Notes: generated by a model not told the origin, from the letters alone. Positions 13,692-27,700 are shown, counted from the first letter of the stretch. The stretch: DNA of 64,000 nucleotides from Embiotoca jacksoni (GCA_022577435.1 JAKOON010000010.1:19448024-19512023); one strand, 5' to 3'. Made by a program: numbers and translations.

Positions 13692-14349
13692 ACACAAAAG
13701 CTTTTCTATAGTGTGGGTGGTGATTTAGGAAGCTTGTATAGCTGTGTGAACCAGAGAGAGAGGTTTCAGATCATTAACAAGGACCGGGCTTCAGTTGAGT
13801 CATCAACCATGTACACAGCATGGGATGTTGTCATCTCCCAAATACTATCCTTCAATGTTGAGTCACTGTATTCACAGCTTGTCCTTCTCCATGGGAATCA
13901 AGCAGCACAGATGTAGACTTCCTGGTGTGTTGATGAGTTGGACTCTGAGTTCAGAGTGGAGCAGGGAGGGAGGGAGGAGGAGGAGGTGTGCTTGGTGTGT
14001 GAGAGGGACAATATAAGTTTACAGAATAAATCAAAGTTTAATGTGCATCTATCTATCTTATATGTAATTGTTTTGTGGAATATGTTATTGCTATTGTGAT
14101 GGACATATAATGTATGCAGACGATCTCTCGTGCAGTTTTACCATTTTCTGATCAAACGTAAAGCACACAGGACACTACGAACCGTGATACGTGAACCCTG
14201 TAATATGTGCAGGTCGTCTGCAAACATGTGAGATGAGAAGCGACGCGTAGAAGAGTTATATCTGAAGCAGATTTTTTTTTTTTTTTTTTTTTGCGTCGTC
14301 GCCTCGTGAAAACCACCGACTTTCAACACCACATCAGTGTAACAGTGAA

Positions 14350-14790
14350 TTTGTTGTGGGCACGGGAAAATGTGCAGCGCTTTGAGTAAAGAGGAGGGGC
14401 GAGAGAGCTTGTGGACCTATGGAGAGAGAGAGAGAGAGAGAGAGGCGGTTCAGCCCCTGCTATGGTCTCAGCAGCAGCAGCAGCAGCAGCGGAGGATCAG
14501 GGAGTATAGTACCAGACCACCGTGTTGTGCAGGAACACGCACGACATCGCTGAAAACCCGCCAGCGGAACAGATGAAAACGAAAACTACTCGTTCATGTG
14601 GATTAAATCAAGCTCGAGACGTTCAATCGAAGCGAGAAGATCTTTAAAGCGAAATCGGGACCGACTGACGAGAGGACTGGGACACCAGCTTACTGTACAC
14701 GCACACACAACAACAACAACAAAAACAACAACAACAACAACAACAAAAAACCCCACCGCCGAATGGTTTCCCCTCGCTCCCGCCGCTAAG
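14350..14790 (+). other. ncor2: Probable non-coding first exon (5' UTR) of ncor2
   Basis: The right boundary is inferred from a good donor, CCGCTAAG|GTTAGT, at 14790/14791, at the edge of a CpG-rich block. The left boundary (transcription start) is not determined and the value given is a guess. The stretch holds (GA)n at 14422-14444, (CAG)7 at 14469-14489 and an (AAC)n-like tract at 14709-14745. It contains several ATGs (14370, 14574, 14596, 14763) with no long ORF, consistent with a leader. The next + strand exon is the 32637 exon, which has an acceptor but no start of its own, so an upstream leader exon must exist. This is the best candidate seen, but it is not proven by transcript evidence. 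Confidence 0.5.
14422..14489 (+). repeat. (GA)n and (CAG)7 tracts in the putative leader exon
   Basis: (GA)n at 14422-14444 followed by (CAG)7 at 14469-14489. An (AAC)n-like tract follows at 14709-14745. All three lie in the inferred first exon and would be part of the mRNA leader. Confidence 0.9.
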
Positions 14791-15126
14791 GTTAGTTAGC
14801 TTCCATTGCTTGGGTTGGTTTGGAGGGGTGGAGGAGGGAGGAAGGGTGGAGGGTGGAGGTGGTGTCTGCTCTGTTGTTGGATGACGGGGTCCGGCTATTC
14901 TTTGGGAGGAGAAACAGCCGTAGCTGTATTGACCCTTTTCCCCCCAGAGTCTCCCACGCTAAGCTGGTCGTAACACGGTTCGTCAAACCTCCAGGAGATG
15001 AAACGCGGAGGCGGCTGGCTGCCGGGCCGGTTGATCGCCTCGCCTCGCCGCGGTGCGGTGCTCGTCGTCGGCCGGTCTGTCGGAGAGCTCCTTCGTTATT
15101 TTAGAAATCCGGAACACGTGCTACAT

Positions 15127-15174
15127 GGCTAGGCTAGGCTAGGCTAGCTCAACGCTAGGCTAGCTGGCTAGCTG
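15127..15174. repeat. Short tandem repeat of GGCTA/GCTAG units
   Basis: Repeated ggcta units (atggctaggctaggctaggc, then ctaggctagctggctagctg), containing several GCTAGC palindromes, at the downstream edge of the CpG-rich region. Confidence 0.85.
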
Positions 15175-15630
15175 TCAGACTTGCCGAGAAGCCAGTTTAA
15201 TTTAACAAAAAAAACAAAAAATGTGAATTCATCCAACACTGGTTTTTGTGTCTTTTTTTTAATTTTAATTTTTATTTTTTTAAAGACGCTTGCTCCAACA
15301 CACGACACTACCAATATCCTCCCCTCCCCACACGTTAATAATGAATGTCAATATATCTCGATATCTGGCTAAGTCATCTAGCCTGCTAACTTGGCTATAT
15401 GCACAAAAGCGCCCGGTTTGTAAACATTGTTGTTTTGTTTTTGTTTTTTTTACATGAAGTTGACAAAATCTGCTGCAGCTAATGGTTTGTTGTCGGAGTG
15501 GTTGAACAGCTACGATTTACTGACTGTTAACTGTCCAATCATCTCGATATGAAATCGCACAAGACGCACGTAAATGTGAACATTTAAATAAGTCGGCGTC
15601 AAAGATTAGTAGTCTCCTGATTGATGATGC

Positions 15631-15651
15631 GTTGTTGTTGTTGTTGTTGTG
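15631..15651. repeat. (TTG)7 trinucleotide repeat
   Basis: Seven GTT units, 0.85 kb into intron 1. Confidence 0.9.
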
Positions 15652-18600
15652 TTTTGAAAACATAGTTTTGAACTTTATTATTTTTGCTAGATTACTTCCC
15701 GAATCACCTTTGGACCTGAGCACTGAATTTAGATTGTGACCCATCATTTTTGTTAATTTTTTTAATTACTACACGTTTGTATTTTTGCATTAAACTACAC
15801 GTGGCCTTGGTTTCATGATAACATTGTCCCCTAAATGCTTAAAACAGCACTTTATTTTTATTGACTCTTCTAGTGAGAGACGGCTCGGTGTTATTTCTGT
15901 AAGGTCGTTGATGTTTAGCAATTTGGTTGGATACACAAGCAGGGTAATGAGTTACAAATATGATTTAAAAGATTGTACATGTGGTATTTAATGCTGTGGT
16001 CGACGCTCAGTTTGATCCGTGTACTTTTTGTTGTGGTGTTACAACTGCTGTATTTTGTAAAAGCAATTTTTGGAAGAGGTTTGTGGTCTGGTGACTTCTA
16101 CTGGGTTGAAGACATTTGTCAGCTATCAAACAACTCAGTTTTTTTTTGTAAACTGTTGTCCTGTTTGTTGTTGATGTGTTTGTTCACCCAAAACAAAACA
16201 TAAAAAAACAAACTATTTTGTCTCTTACCTCTGGTGGGATCTAACTATATAGTCAGTTTCAGTTTTATGTGCCAAGGGTTTACGATGTCTGTCTTTGAAA
16301 TTTCACCCCATGCCAGTGAAATGAACTTGTGTAACCTATCTCAAAACTTGTAAACATGAAACTTTGACTGTCTAGTGGTGGTAAAGGGTGAATTGTCCTT
16401 TTTGATTACGTAACACAGGGGTTTCCCCAGGAAATGGCTCGACTGAGGCGGTAAGCCATGATCTTGAAACACCTCATCTCGTGATCCACTTAGTTGTTGG
16501 TGACCTATAACCTAAAGCCACACTCATTAAATATCAGCTATAGAGTTTGCTGTTTGAAATGGAGCATGTTCTCTTTAGCTTAGTGTTTTATTTCATGGGT
16601 GTATCACATTTTATGATGCCAGTAGAGGCGGTCTTTGTTTCGGGTTATGCTGTAACACACCACAAAAGAAAAACCTTGCTTGAAAACCTGTAATACTGTT
16701 GTTGCTGCTTCACGATTAAGACTTACACCGGTCAACCCTGTCAGGGTTCTTATTGAGAAACAAGCTACGAGTTCCTTATTGCTTGATCAGTAAAGTTAAT
16801 GAGTGCTACTCCCTCAGAGTAAATATGGATATGTATTTGTTGTTCATAGCGTCCATGTTTTCAATATTGCAGGGAGGAACTGGGAGAGGAAATGACCTCA
16901 GCCACAAGCACCTGTATTGTGCCTGCATCCCAGCTTCTAAACACATACTGTACACGGACATATGCGGGGGTGCACCTTGTGGGAAAAATAGAACCACTTT
17001 TAATAATTGACATTCGTATAACAAAAACAAGCTCAGTAAATATTTGCTTTGTTTAATAACTTTGTGGTGATGCTTGCCTGGTAAAGACAACATAGGTTCA
17101 CAAAAAGCTGTTAACAAAAAAATTTAGTCTAGCATGGCACGTAGGAAAAACAGCATCAACTACATTGTGGCTAAACACCATTAATAATTTGATTTGGCAC
17201 CTCGTTCTGCTGCGTTTTGACATTTTCTGCAAAAGTTTTTATTTACTTGATTTACTTTTATGTGTACTAATACTGATGCTTCTTATATGTATCTCAGTAC
17301 ACACCGTGTTTTTATTTAATTTGTAAAGTGCGCAGTGATGTTTAAACTGAAGTTGATTTGATGAACAAAGCCACACTTCTCCAACATCAGATTTTCCTGC
17401 TGTCTTCACGTAAATTAAAAGAAGATACAATATTTCGGTGGATGATATATTAATACCTGACATGAACTGAAAACCAGTCCAACAGTAACTTTAATGGTTT
17501 TTGATGTGAAAACTGGAAGGTTTGGTCTAATTCAAGTCTGTATAATGTGTGCGTCATTATATATTATATATCATCTTATTACAAATGTGATAACAATGAT
17601 TTACCTTAATCTTAATTCTAGGGTTGATGAAAACTCTTTATGGGTTGGTACTGTTAAAACAATAAACTTATGAACGTTATTTTTTTGCATTTGCAAGATC
17701 AATATCTGTTATCGTGTTGATAAGAGACACACAACAAAGAGATTATCAGTAATCATTGTCTGCCCCGTTATTCCACATCATTGCATCTAAACAAATAGAA
17801 ATATATGTCCAAAGAATAGACTAAGACTGATCACACAGTTTGTGCCAAGTTTGGTTACTTGCTGGTTAAATCATTTGTGGTATGGAAACGGCTTATTTGG
17901 TACGTGAACATGAAATATTCGGGCATTATACGCACTCATGGTGTCTGAAGAAAGTCGGTTTGTCTGAAGAGGCAGTCTAAAGAGCACAAAGTCTCCCGAT
18001 TATCCATACAGGCATGACATTGCTGTCATAAGTCCACAGAGCTCAAGTCAGCATAGTACAGTGTGAGTTTAGCACTTTGGATTGTAAAGAGTTAAACGAG
18101 ATTGAGGAGATATCTCCCCCTTATCCAAAAGGGTAACGGGGGCAGAGATAATCCCGTGCTCTGCGTGGTGCCTCAGGGAGACCGTTTCACTGCTCGTTCA
18201 ATTTCAACTCGTATTATGAAACACAACACAGTTATGAAACTGGAAAGGGGAAAGTCCTCGCTCATTTTATTGTCTGTGAAAGATGAATCCTCCCACTGTA
18301 TTCTTGTGGGAAGACAAAGCATGTTGCGTCATCATAAATTAAATGTTTCCATTAAAATTACAAATGTCCTTCAAAAGCATAAATATCGTAAGTCGTCACT
18401 TCTAGTTGAATCTGGAAGTGTCAGTAATTTATAGAGTGATCTCTTGATCATTTTAGAGCAAGAGTAGATGTAGTAGTTTTCATTTTACCAAGCATAAGAT
18501 AGATGTTGTTATTGTTAATCAATAATTATGAGCAGGTAATGAAAACTGCAGTGCTGCAACATTTGTATTAGTGGTATACAGCACAGTGGTAGACGCTGCT

Positions 18601-21280
18601 ATATTCAACCATTGTGCTGTTAACATACTGTTATGCCGCTAATAAATATCATGACACTGTTTTCCACAGACAGATACCAGCTTCCTGGTGTAAAACATGA
18701 GGAAATTGTTGTGTGCATTTATGTGAAACAGTGGAGAACTGTTATGCACAACCATTGTCTGTCATTTTTTTATTATGTGAACATGACCTGATCCTTCCTC
18801 ATGTTTAGTCTGTGCTAGGGAACTGTAACATTTCTTGTGTCGTCCTCTATCGAGTTGATGAAGTATACTACCATACCATATCATACTGTGCTCACAGCAA
18901 GCCCAATAAACCTAAACATTTATGTTTTGGTTTCGGAAGCGGTTCTGGTTTTGTAGCTTTAAAACCTGCGAAGCAGACGAGCTTATTGGGAACCATTCGT
19001 AGCCTGGAGTTGAGGGCTCTGTGGGAAGAGAAGTTCGAGAGAAAGAAGGCCAATTCACTGTAATTACAATTTCATTGTGTTTCTTTTTTAGTAGATTGAA
19101 GCTTGGTTTTTTACCTGAACTTGGTACACCAACGGCCAACGTGGCACTAACACGCATGTGTACACACTCTAATGCCACATATTGAATTGGCTGAATAACA
19201 GATGTTAACATATGACTAGAGCAAGCAACGTTTGGCCACATCCAAGCAGTCTGCTTGGTCTGTCCAGGCCATAAGACGTGATTCATATCATATATAGTCC
19301 TGGTTAAAATCCCAACTGGAATTTCAGATGCTAATAAATAGGTTGGATGTGTAATTAAATCTCTGGTCAACATATTCCGTGACCTTATAAATAAAAAAAA
19401 AATGTCCATAGAGAGAAATATTCAGCATTTGAAGGTTTAAAGGTGAGCTTTAATATAGGCATATCAGATGTAACTATTCCAACAATTTCCAATTCACACA
19501 GCATTGGAAATTTATGTTGACTGTAATTACTGGCAGCACACATGAAACAATGATTATAGGGAGATGACACAGCTTTGGCATGTGGTGGTGCACTTTATGA
19601 ACCTTTAAGTTAACGTGCAGAAACCTAAGAGGGGAATATGAGGCAGTCGCCGTGAAACTGCCTCCCAGGCGCATTCCCTCCTCCCACCCAGTTTCCCTCT
19701 CACTGAATGAGTAACAGCAGCTGTCGAGCATTTCTTGCTCACCAGTGGACTGCACCTGGTAGGTTTTTGTGTGTGGAGAATGTTATGCGTGGTAGAATAA
19801 TATGATCAAGCTTAGCTGCTCTGTTGCTGGGCCTCAAATTACTCACAATCAAAGTGCCATAGAGCTGAAAACAGGGCCACCTCAGTCCCAGTGGTTATGC
19901 GGGAGCTGAATTTGAGCAGTTGTACTATTTTCTGGGAATTTCCGAATGGAAAAACTGTGGTTGTGACATGTTATTTGAGGAAAATGTGTCTCTTCTGGGC
20001 CCCTGCAGAACCCCTGCAGACCTCGCAAGTAACTATTAGCTTACGGCCTCACAAGTCCGTCTTCATCTTAAATACCCTCCTGTTTTCATATTTAGGATGC
20101 AGTTGAGATGCGGTCTTCGAAGGGCGGGGGGGGGGGGGTATGTCGGGCCTTCTGGGCCAGGGGTTAATGGGGTCTGGAGGTCAGACTGATTCTGCATCTG
20201 TCACCCTGTAGAGCTTAAAAGGAGGACAGGATTTATTTGTCCCTCCAGAAATTTGTTAGGCTGCTTGTAATAATTATACTTGACGCGTTCAAATTCATTA
20301 TAATTTTGTCTTTATGTATGTTAGACCTTGTAATTTGGACTAGTTGTTGCATTTCAATTACTATATGCATATTTATTTCCTGTGTAAAATTAACAATTTA
20401 AAAACCACTATTACCAGCTCAGGTGAAATAAAACTGACATTTGTTCTCAACAAAAAAACAATTAAATCTGAGTAAAGATAAGGGGTTTTCCCCTTGAAGT
20501 TGTCTTCACCGGCGGCAGTTTAACACCAAGGTGTGTGTCGCTCTGAACAAGCATAAGCAATTCTGATTCAAATGTTTAAAGATAATGATTTCTCTTACAG
20601 GAACTTTATTTTACAGTTTTCTGAGTGGTTTTTTTTAGGCATTCACATAATTTTCAAACTGTTTAGACTACGGCTTTTCCATTTGGCTTCTGTGGATGAC
20701 GTACACACCCTGTTGTCAGGCTGTATTTACAGTGTGATTTTGTGGTAAACAGACTGCACGAATGCCTGATGCTGTGTCTGTTGGTGTAGCAGTCAATGTG
20801 TTAACCCTGTACCCATCGTGTCTGTGCTTAATTTAAATCTTTTGAGTCTTTGCTCCTAAAGTTAGCCATTATCTTTTGAACAAAGTCAAGTTCAAGTTTA
20901 GTTTATAAACGGCTCTTTCTCGCTTCTTTTAGTGGACATGCCATGTTGTCTCATAAATATTGCTCACGAGCAGCTATCACTGAGCAAAAAAATTCACTGT
21001 TTATTATACACAAGCACAGGCTATCCTTTTTGCCTACATAGTGTATATGTAAACAATTAACCTTTTAAAACACACCTATTTTTTAGACCTCTGCTCGAAA
21101 ATTGCATACCCATAATAAAAAGAATATATCTCTGCTACCACAATAATAAAAAAAAAAAATCATTAAAAAAAAATATTTGAAAAAAATAAAGGGAACACTT
21201 GTGAGATTTGTGTAAATATCAGTTTACATGTCCATATTTTAACAATAGTTTTGCTAAGTCTTCTCCCCGGCCCCCAAATT

Positions 21281-21779
21281 AAAGGTCCCGTATTTTACAC
21301 TTTTCTAGTGTTTTATTTTCTGTCTCGATATCCAAAAGAAAATATTTTTGTGGTTTTAAGTACCAAAACCATTTCAGTATAGTTTTACATCTTCTCTCTT
21401 AAGCTTCTTTGTGGAGCTCTACCAGCGATATCTTAACGACACAAAACAGCTTATAATATCACTGACTCTCTCCTCTGATTGGCTGCTTTTCGGAGGCACG
21501 CCCAGGCTAACAACAGGTTTACTTTGATCTTGTGGCTTGTTAGCTCCTAGACAGAATGACCGCTCTGTGCATTCCTCCAGATAAAAGGTTGGACAGTGGG
21601 CTATACTGGTGGGGCACATATGACATGACCGTAAGTTTGTGACATCACAAATTTAAGGAAGTACAAACACAGTTGCTGATTATGGACTGTGTGAATCTTT
21701 AGGTTGACTGAGTGTTTAGACTCTTTCATAGTATTTATGTAGTGCCTAGACGTTGTGCCAGTAAAATCCCATGACCTTT
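21281..21779. mobile_element. Non-autonomous DNA transposon (MITE-like) with imperfect terminal inverted repeats
   Basis: The left end AAAGGTCCCGTATTTTAC (21281-21298) and the reverse complement of the right end, AAAGGTCATGGGATTTTAC, match at most positions. The interior includes tttgtgacatcacaaattt, an imperfect palindrome typical of a teleost repeat that begins AAAGGTCCC. There is no coding frame for a transposase, and flanking target duplications are not clear. Confidence 0.6.
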
Positions 21780-24747
21780 CATGTGACATAATATTTTTAA
21801 AGCTGCTGATTACGTGGCCTTTTTGTTGAAACAATAGTCTAAACAACTGTTCTGTGTTTTTATATTTTGGTATTGTTAGATGTCCCCAGTGTTTTGAGAG
21901 TGTGCCTTTGCCATAATGTGCTGCAATACAGAGTACTAGAGGTGCCAGTTGAACTAACCTTTTTTTTTTTGGTTTTTTTTTTTGGTTAATTTATAAAACC
22001 AACAATATAATTGATTGGTCAAATAAGTCCTTGTTAACGGGCCACAGAGTTACTTGTCAGTGCTTATTGTGTTCCAAAGGAATTTGATTTAAAAACCTCT
22101 GATAATATCCCTTTGTTTGCATCTTGTTTTGTCTGCTATTAGATATTGATTCAAAGTTAGTCATTTATCATTCATAAGGCGTTCTGTTTTGCTTTCCCTG
22201 GCTATGAGATGGAGTTGCTATTAAAATCAGTCACCCATATTTAAACATACTAACAGAGAGCCAGATAGTGGATCAGCAGAGATTAGAAATGGCTTTGTGG
22301 TAAGTGATTCACTTGACTCTGTTACGCAACACAGATGACAGCATGTTATAGGACATTACTCTTGTTTGTGTGTAGGCTGCAGCTGTGGTGGGTAGCATTA
22401 TATTTTTTCTCTCTCTCTGATTAGCCTACCTCTTCTACTAGGAACGTGTGTTACATAAAACAGTAGTGTGCTATTTTAACATTAAAGCACGTTAGAAAAG
22501 GCAGCCAAGAGCTTCCACCTCAGGGTTGATGATCTTACAGTGGAAACACAGGTGACGTGCAACAGTGAAAGGCATGAATGTGTAATTACAGGTTAGACTT
22601 TGCTTTTGTCTGAGGATTTCAGCGCCTGTCTTGACATGTACACTGGATCCATGACGGTTCAGTTTGGAACAAATTAGTCCCCTAAATCCATTTGAAATCA
22701 AGCTGATGTCTGTTACGCGTTTTGAAATGTTTGTATTTCAAAACTCTCCTCCTCCTGTTTATCAAATATTGGTGGGGATGTTTTCCTTATGCCGTCGATG
22801 GAAATAACACTGGCATCTATGGACAGTCGTGTTTGGCGTTGCACACACACATGCACACTGTCACAATGTACACACACTCTCTGGCACCCTCTCATGCATA
22901 AATGGAAGCTCTGTGAGGCTGCTATCATGAGGGGCAAACAGAGGCACTCGGGTTGCACGCTGCCATACAGAAGAACATTTCAAAGCTCTTGAATAATTAA
23001 TTAGCAGTGCGGAGGAAGTAGGTCACCTCGGCAGACAAGTGCACTCCTCAGTTTTACTTCCTGCTGCTCAGATTGGAGAGCTGAATGTCAGGTGGGCTTT
23101 AAGAACAGAGCCGACCGAGAATAAAGAGGGAGTCATAAGTTGGGACCTCGTACATCACAGAAACGATATCACCTCGTGTCCCACGGAGCCGAGTAGAAGG
23201 GGGATCTGTTGAGAGTCATTTTGTGACTCAGTAACCAACAAATAATTATCCGCACCACTTCAGCAACAGCCATAGAATAACATTTGCTTCAATAAAGTGT
23301 AAAACTGCAATTCAAACAACTCCTTGTCTGTACCATATTCATTTTACCAGGCAGGACCTTTGTAGAATTGCTTTATTGATTCATAATCATGGACATCATC
23401 GATTTTTGTTGTTGTGAATTTGTCTTATTGTGGGTTGGAATGTCTTGCATTGATGTTTTCGTTTTGTTGTTTTTCTTGTTGCTATAATTATGATAATAAT
23501 GGGGATGTGATGTCTGATAGGTAATTGTTCTGTAGGCATTAGGGCTGGACAATATGCTTATCTCTCGATTTGGTAACATCACAATACTTAAGATGTATTT
23601 TTGAAAAGTATTTGATAACCACATTTGAGGAATAATTGCACAAACAAGTTTTATATAGTGGGTATACAGTATATACATAAATAATATAGACCGGTATATC
23701 AATCTTGGAATCTTTTTTTCTCGGCCCCAAACAACCAGCATCAGTCAGACTCCTCTAATTTCTTGCCAAAACCACCAACAAACAAACAAAATGTATTTTA
23801 CACATGTGCTACACATCACTAACAAACAGTAACAATGCAATTTATTACATAACAAAATCCCAAACCAAATCAAATAAAGAACACACTTCTAATACATCAT
23901 GCTTCAGAGACAAATGCAGCATGTCTTAGAACAAAGAAACAAATCTCATGACTTTTGGCACAATCTTTCTGCAGTCATTATTGTTCCACAAATGTTCTGC
24001 GTATTTCTCCTTGCAGCTCCACTTTGTGTTTTCAGCCTTCCTGGAAGGACAAAGCAAAGCAAAACTGTTCAGTGTCACTTGTAACGTTGACTAGTTTGCT
24101 TTGTTTTGTTCTCTGCAGGTGTTGTCTTTATGGGTTGTGAAAACATGCAGCTCACATGTTATTCTCTCTCTCTCACACACGTGTGCAGAACATATGTTCA
24201 TCTCAGTCGTCATGTGGGGCGATGCAGAGTATTAAAACAGTTTGGGTCTCCTGGTGTTACAGGGTCTCGGTAGGGCTCACGCAAACCCACACAGCAGCAC
24301 GCATATAGCTTCAACCACACGTGTTTTCATGTAAATAAGCAGTAATGATAGAGACGGAATATGTTCGAGTCTTTAGGCAATGTTGGGTACAGACTTTCAT
24401 TAAAATGTAATGTTCGTGTAATCTAAATGATTACACAAATACTGTGTTCTCGCTTTCTGCTTTGGTGTGTTTGGCGTGGGGATGTATCCCTGAAGACTCG
24501 ATCGTTGGTAGAAACGTATCGAGGTCGGGAGTCGAGAACAAGCGAGATTGCAGTTGATTGTTATTAGTTATAATGAATTGATCAGAGCGCTTATGTAAAA
24601 TGTGTTTCCCTGATGTCAGCCTGTGTCTGTGAACAGAGGGAGCAGCTTTTAGATCCTCTGGTGTGTTTTGGTAGAGTGCCTTTGCCTCCATGGTTACGGG
24701 GAGCAGCAGTTGGCTGAGGCAGTGTGTGAAGGCCCCAGTTCTCCGCC

Positions 24748-24781
24748 GGGAGGGGGGAAAAAGGGGGGGACGGGGAGGGGG
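24748..24781 (+). other. G-quadruplex-forming motif, intron 1
   Basis: Five runs of three or more G (3, 6, 7, 4 and 5) with loops of 1-5 nt, on the sense strand of ncor2. Lies in a GC-rich patch (24690-24840). Confidence 0.7.
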
Positions 24782-27700
24782 AAGGCCGAGCCTTATGTAA
24801 TTTCACACAGTCGCTGAGGCGGCCAGCAGCGAGGATACTCGGCAGGAAATCCAACAGTGGCTTTGTTGTACAGCAGGGATACAGCTGGATAACCACATCT
24901 GCACGTATAGGACGCGGCACTCTCTCGTCCCGAACCCTTTCAGACACGCACGTCTACAATCTGTGTGTTGAAACACAGCTTTTGATAAATATACGTAAAT
25001 ATGTGTTGCAATATATATATATATATATATTCCGTAAAATTTTTGTCTGATCAATGTATTGTTTATTTTTCTGAAATATCACACAAGTAACTAGAGATGC
25101 CACAAGAACCGATGATTTGGCCCCAAGTTGGGATCGAGCATCGTGGACTTTAAGTGGAATTTGGTACCAACTACCAAAACTTTTGGATTCGGGGCAAACC
25201 TTCATGTAACTCAATGTTTAGCCAGTGATATTTTTCTTTTAGTTGTTTCTAAAGGGCACAACAATAGACAAAATTAACAGTTTAACATTTCTTTTTAGAG
25301 ATGTCATTTAGTATATTTCTTGTTGCAGTAGCTAAAACAAATAAAGGTATATTACTACATATTATAATTCTTTTGTTCTTTAATACACCTCACGCCTAAG
25401 ATTAAAAAAATATATTTACAGCCACAAAATAGTTGCACTACAGTCCACTGCAAAGCTGACTTAATGTCTAATACTCAGGTTTTAATCCATTTAATTCATT
25501 GTCTTGTGACACAAAATACAACAATAGAGAAAAAGACGTAACTTGACAAAAGTGGATTTGAAACCGTGATATTTAGGGACCAGTGATAACAATTCTGAGC
25601 TCCCTTCTGCTTTGTGTTTGGATAGTTGTAACAGTTGATGTAGCAGCACATCCTAAAAGGATGTACTTCTTCGTTGTCTGTTTTTCTTTTCTTTCTTTTT
25701 TTTTTGTCTGACAGACGGAAAGCAGTTTAGCTGTGTTTTCCAGTTGCCCATCTTCTGTATGTCTAATGAACAGACACATTTCTATTTTTAGCAGCTACTT
25801 TACCAATGCGGCGTAACGGCTCATGATTTACTTAAGCCAAGTTTAACGCTCCTAACTACAGTAATTGTGAAATGGGCTTTGATTTCCTCCAGCTCAATAC
25901 TGTATTTGAGTACCTCCTGACCTACTTTTGACCTGTCTTATGAGTATGAAACCCATAGTGTAATAAAAGTCATATATGGTAGACATTAACAGTGTTTTAT
26001 ATTTGCTGGCTAAAATCCTTTTAAACTCTATTAGACCACAATTTCACAGAATAAACCAGATGTTCTTTTTGAATCTAAACTGACAACCCATTTCAGCAAC
26101 ATTACCTTTGTTCTTTTAGCTAAAGATGATCAGTATTAGGAGGTTTTATGTGCTGCATTCGAACACTGTTTATCTGTCAATACTACATACTACCACTTTC
26201 ACTTTCATAACACGTTATATATTTTTTTTTCTCTGCTTGCTTGTGGCTGCTACTAATCATGCTGTTGTTGGCGTGATAAGAAGTGTTGTTCAGTCAGATT
26301 CAAAATGAGAGGTGTGACAGGCTGTGGTTAAGGGAGATGATTGAAGCTCTTTCCATCAGACAAATTATAGTGTCAAAGTTGACTGAGAGTGTTCATGATT
26401 TTCTCACAACGCCCTCAGCTGCTGACGGTGTTGTGACCGCACATTTCCTATTTGAAAGTTGAGCTGAGGTAAAGCAAATCAGCTTGGTGTGTTGGGATGT
26501 TCTTTAAGTATTTGCTACTATTAAGCTATGTGCTAGCCACCTGCCTGCCAGGAACTGCAATATATATCAAAGCTGGCACACAGGGAATAATTAAACCACC
26601 CGCTGCCTTTTATAGCCTCTCTCTATATTTTGGTTTGAATTTAACTTCCTTGGTTGAAGGACCTTATTAGTTTGGATTAAAAGACTTTTGATTCCTCTGA
26701 GTATTACATTATTTTTGATGAGGTTTGTTAGATTTGAGTTTTTGTTGTTGTTGTTCCTGCTAAATGATAGGCATGTGTTCATCTTGTGAGCGGTATTTGC
26801 GGTAAAGCATGTACCCACAGTAAAATAAGCTTACATTATTGACCTCTGCACCTCATTGATGTTGTGTTATTGTCCCATTTTTTTTTTTTTTTAATGCCGG
26901 TGGGTTTAGAAGGAAAATAGCAGTCTTGGACATTATTGCTTTGCAGTGGAAGTTGCACTACAGTTTTTTTTTCCCTACTGTTGTGCTGCTGTTACTGTGC
27001 CTTCCTCCCCTTTACTTCACTGTTTCATTTGGTTTAACTGATGCCGTGTGGTTGTCAACACAGGCCAAGAGACATGGATCATGTAAGAGTTCAAAGATTG
27101 AGACTTTATTGCACAGAAGGCAATGAAATGAGACGGTCTTTGCCTGAAGCTGTGGGTAATGGCCGTGTCATCGAGAACCCCATAAATATTTCTGATAAAA
27201 CAAAGTGAGTGAGGTCATTTGGAAAAGACAAGTACTTCCACAGTGTGATCTTGAGCTGTGTAGATTGACCTTGTTTCCGCACCATGACCTTAAAAAACCC
27301 TCTCCGGGCCCAATTCTGAAGCTTCTGTGGATTAATTGGAGGTTTTGTTTCTCTGTTAAATTTGAGTGGATGGGGAGGAAGGCGAAGTGTGGGAGTAGAG
27401 CAGCGAGCAACTACAGATGAGTGTTGAAGCCAATTACTAAAGTTCCTCAAGATTTAGCTGTAAGATTGCAAAGAGTTGACTCTACAAAAGACTGGATGGA
27501 CGTTGGTGGAAAGGAACACGTATGAAAATATGAAATCAATATATTATTTCTACAAGATGTTAGAATATGAACACCAAGTGAAACTTTAGCTGGACGATGA
27601 GGGCATCCCTAGAAACCCGATGTCCGTCACTGAGTGAATGACTGACATGCCGAATGCCGCATGAGTTTTCAAATTAAAAGCCCCAGTTTCAATGTAAATG

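Larger units (their letters stand above)
1..14339. other. Region upstream of ncor2, no coding gene recognised
   Basis: No frame on either strand here resembles a protein I know; the longer frames are short, low in complexity or poor in codon structure. The region contains the 231-900 promoter/poly(A)-like block, (TG)n and (CA)n microsatellites, two related repeat copies (3486-3832 and 6530-6785), an inverted-terminus element fragment (7545-7816), a repeat near 8525-8610, and T tracts (13667-13691, 14272-14292). 12320-12660 looks like possible conserved non-coding DNA. The rest is ordinary AT-rich unique sequence as far as I can see. Confidence 0.5.
14340..15130. promoter_or_regulatory. CpG-rich island, likely ncor2 promoter region
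   Basis: CG dinucleotides are frequent here (for example around 14290-14310, 14530-14680 and 14990-15115) and scarce in the flanking AT-rich DNA. There is no TATA box in the expected place, and purine-rich GGAGG runs follow the donor at 14820-14870. A CpG-rich, TATA-less promoter fits a broadly expressed corepressor gene. The location 18 kb upstream of the first coding exon matches the long first intron typical of vertebrate NCOR2 genes. Confidence 0.55.

Noticed and set aside
27106..27450. 114-codon minus-strand frame in intron 1
   Set aside because: No recognised domain and antisense to ncor2. The underlying DNA might be a non-coding conserved block, but nothing supports a protein.
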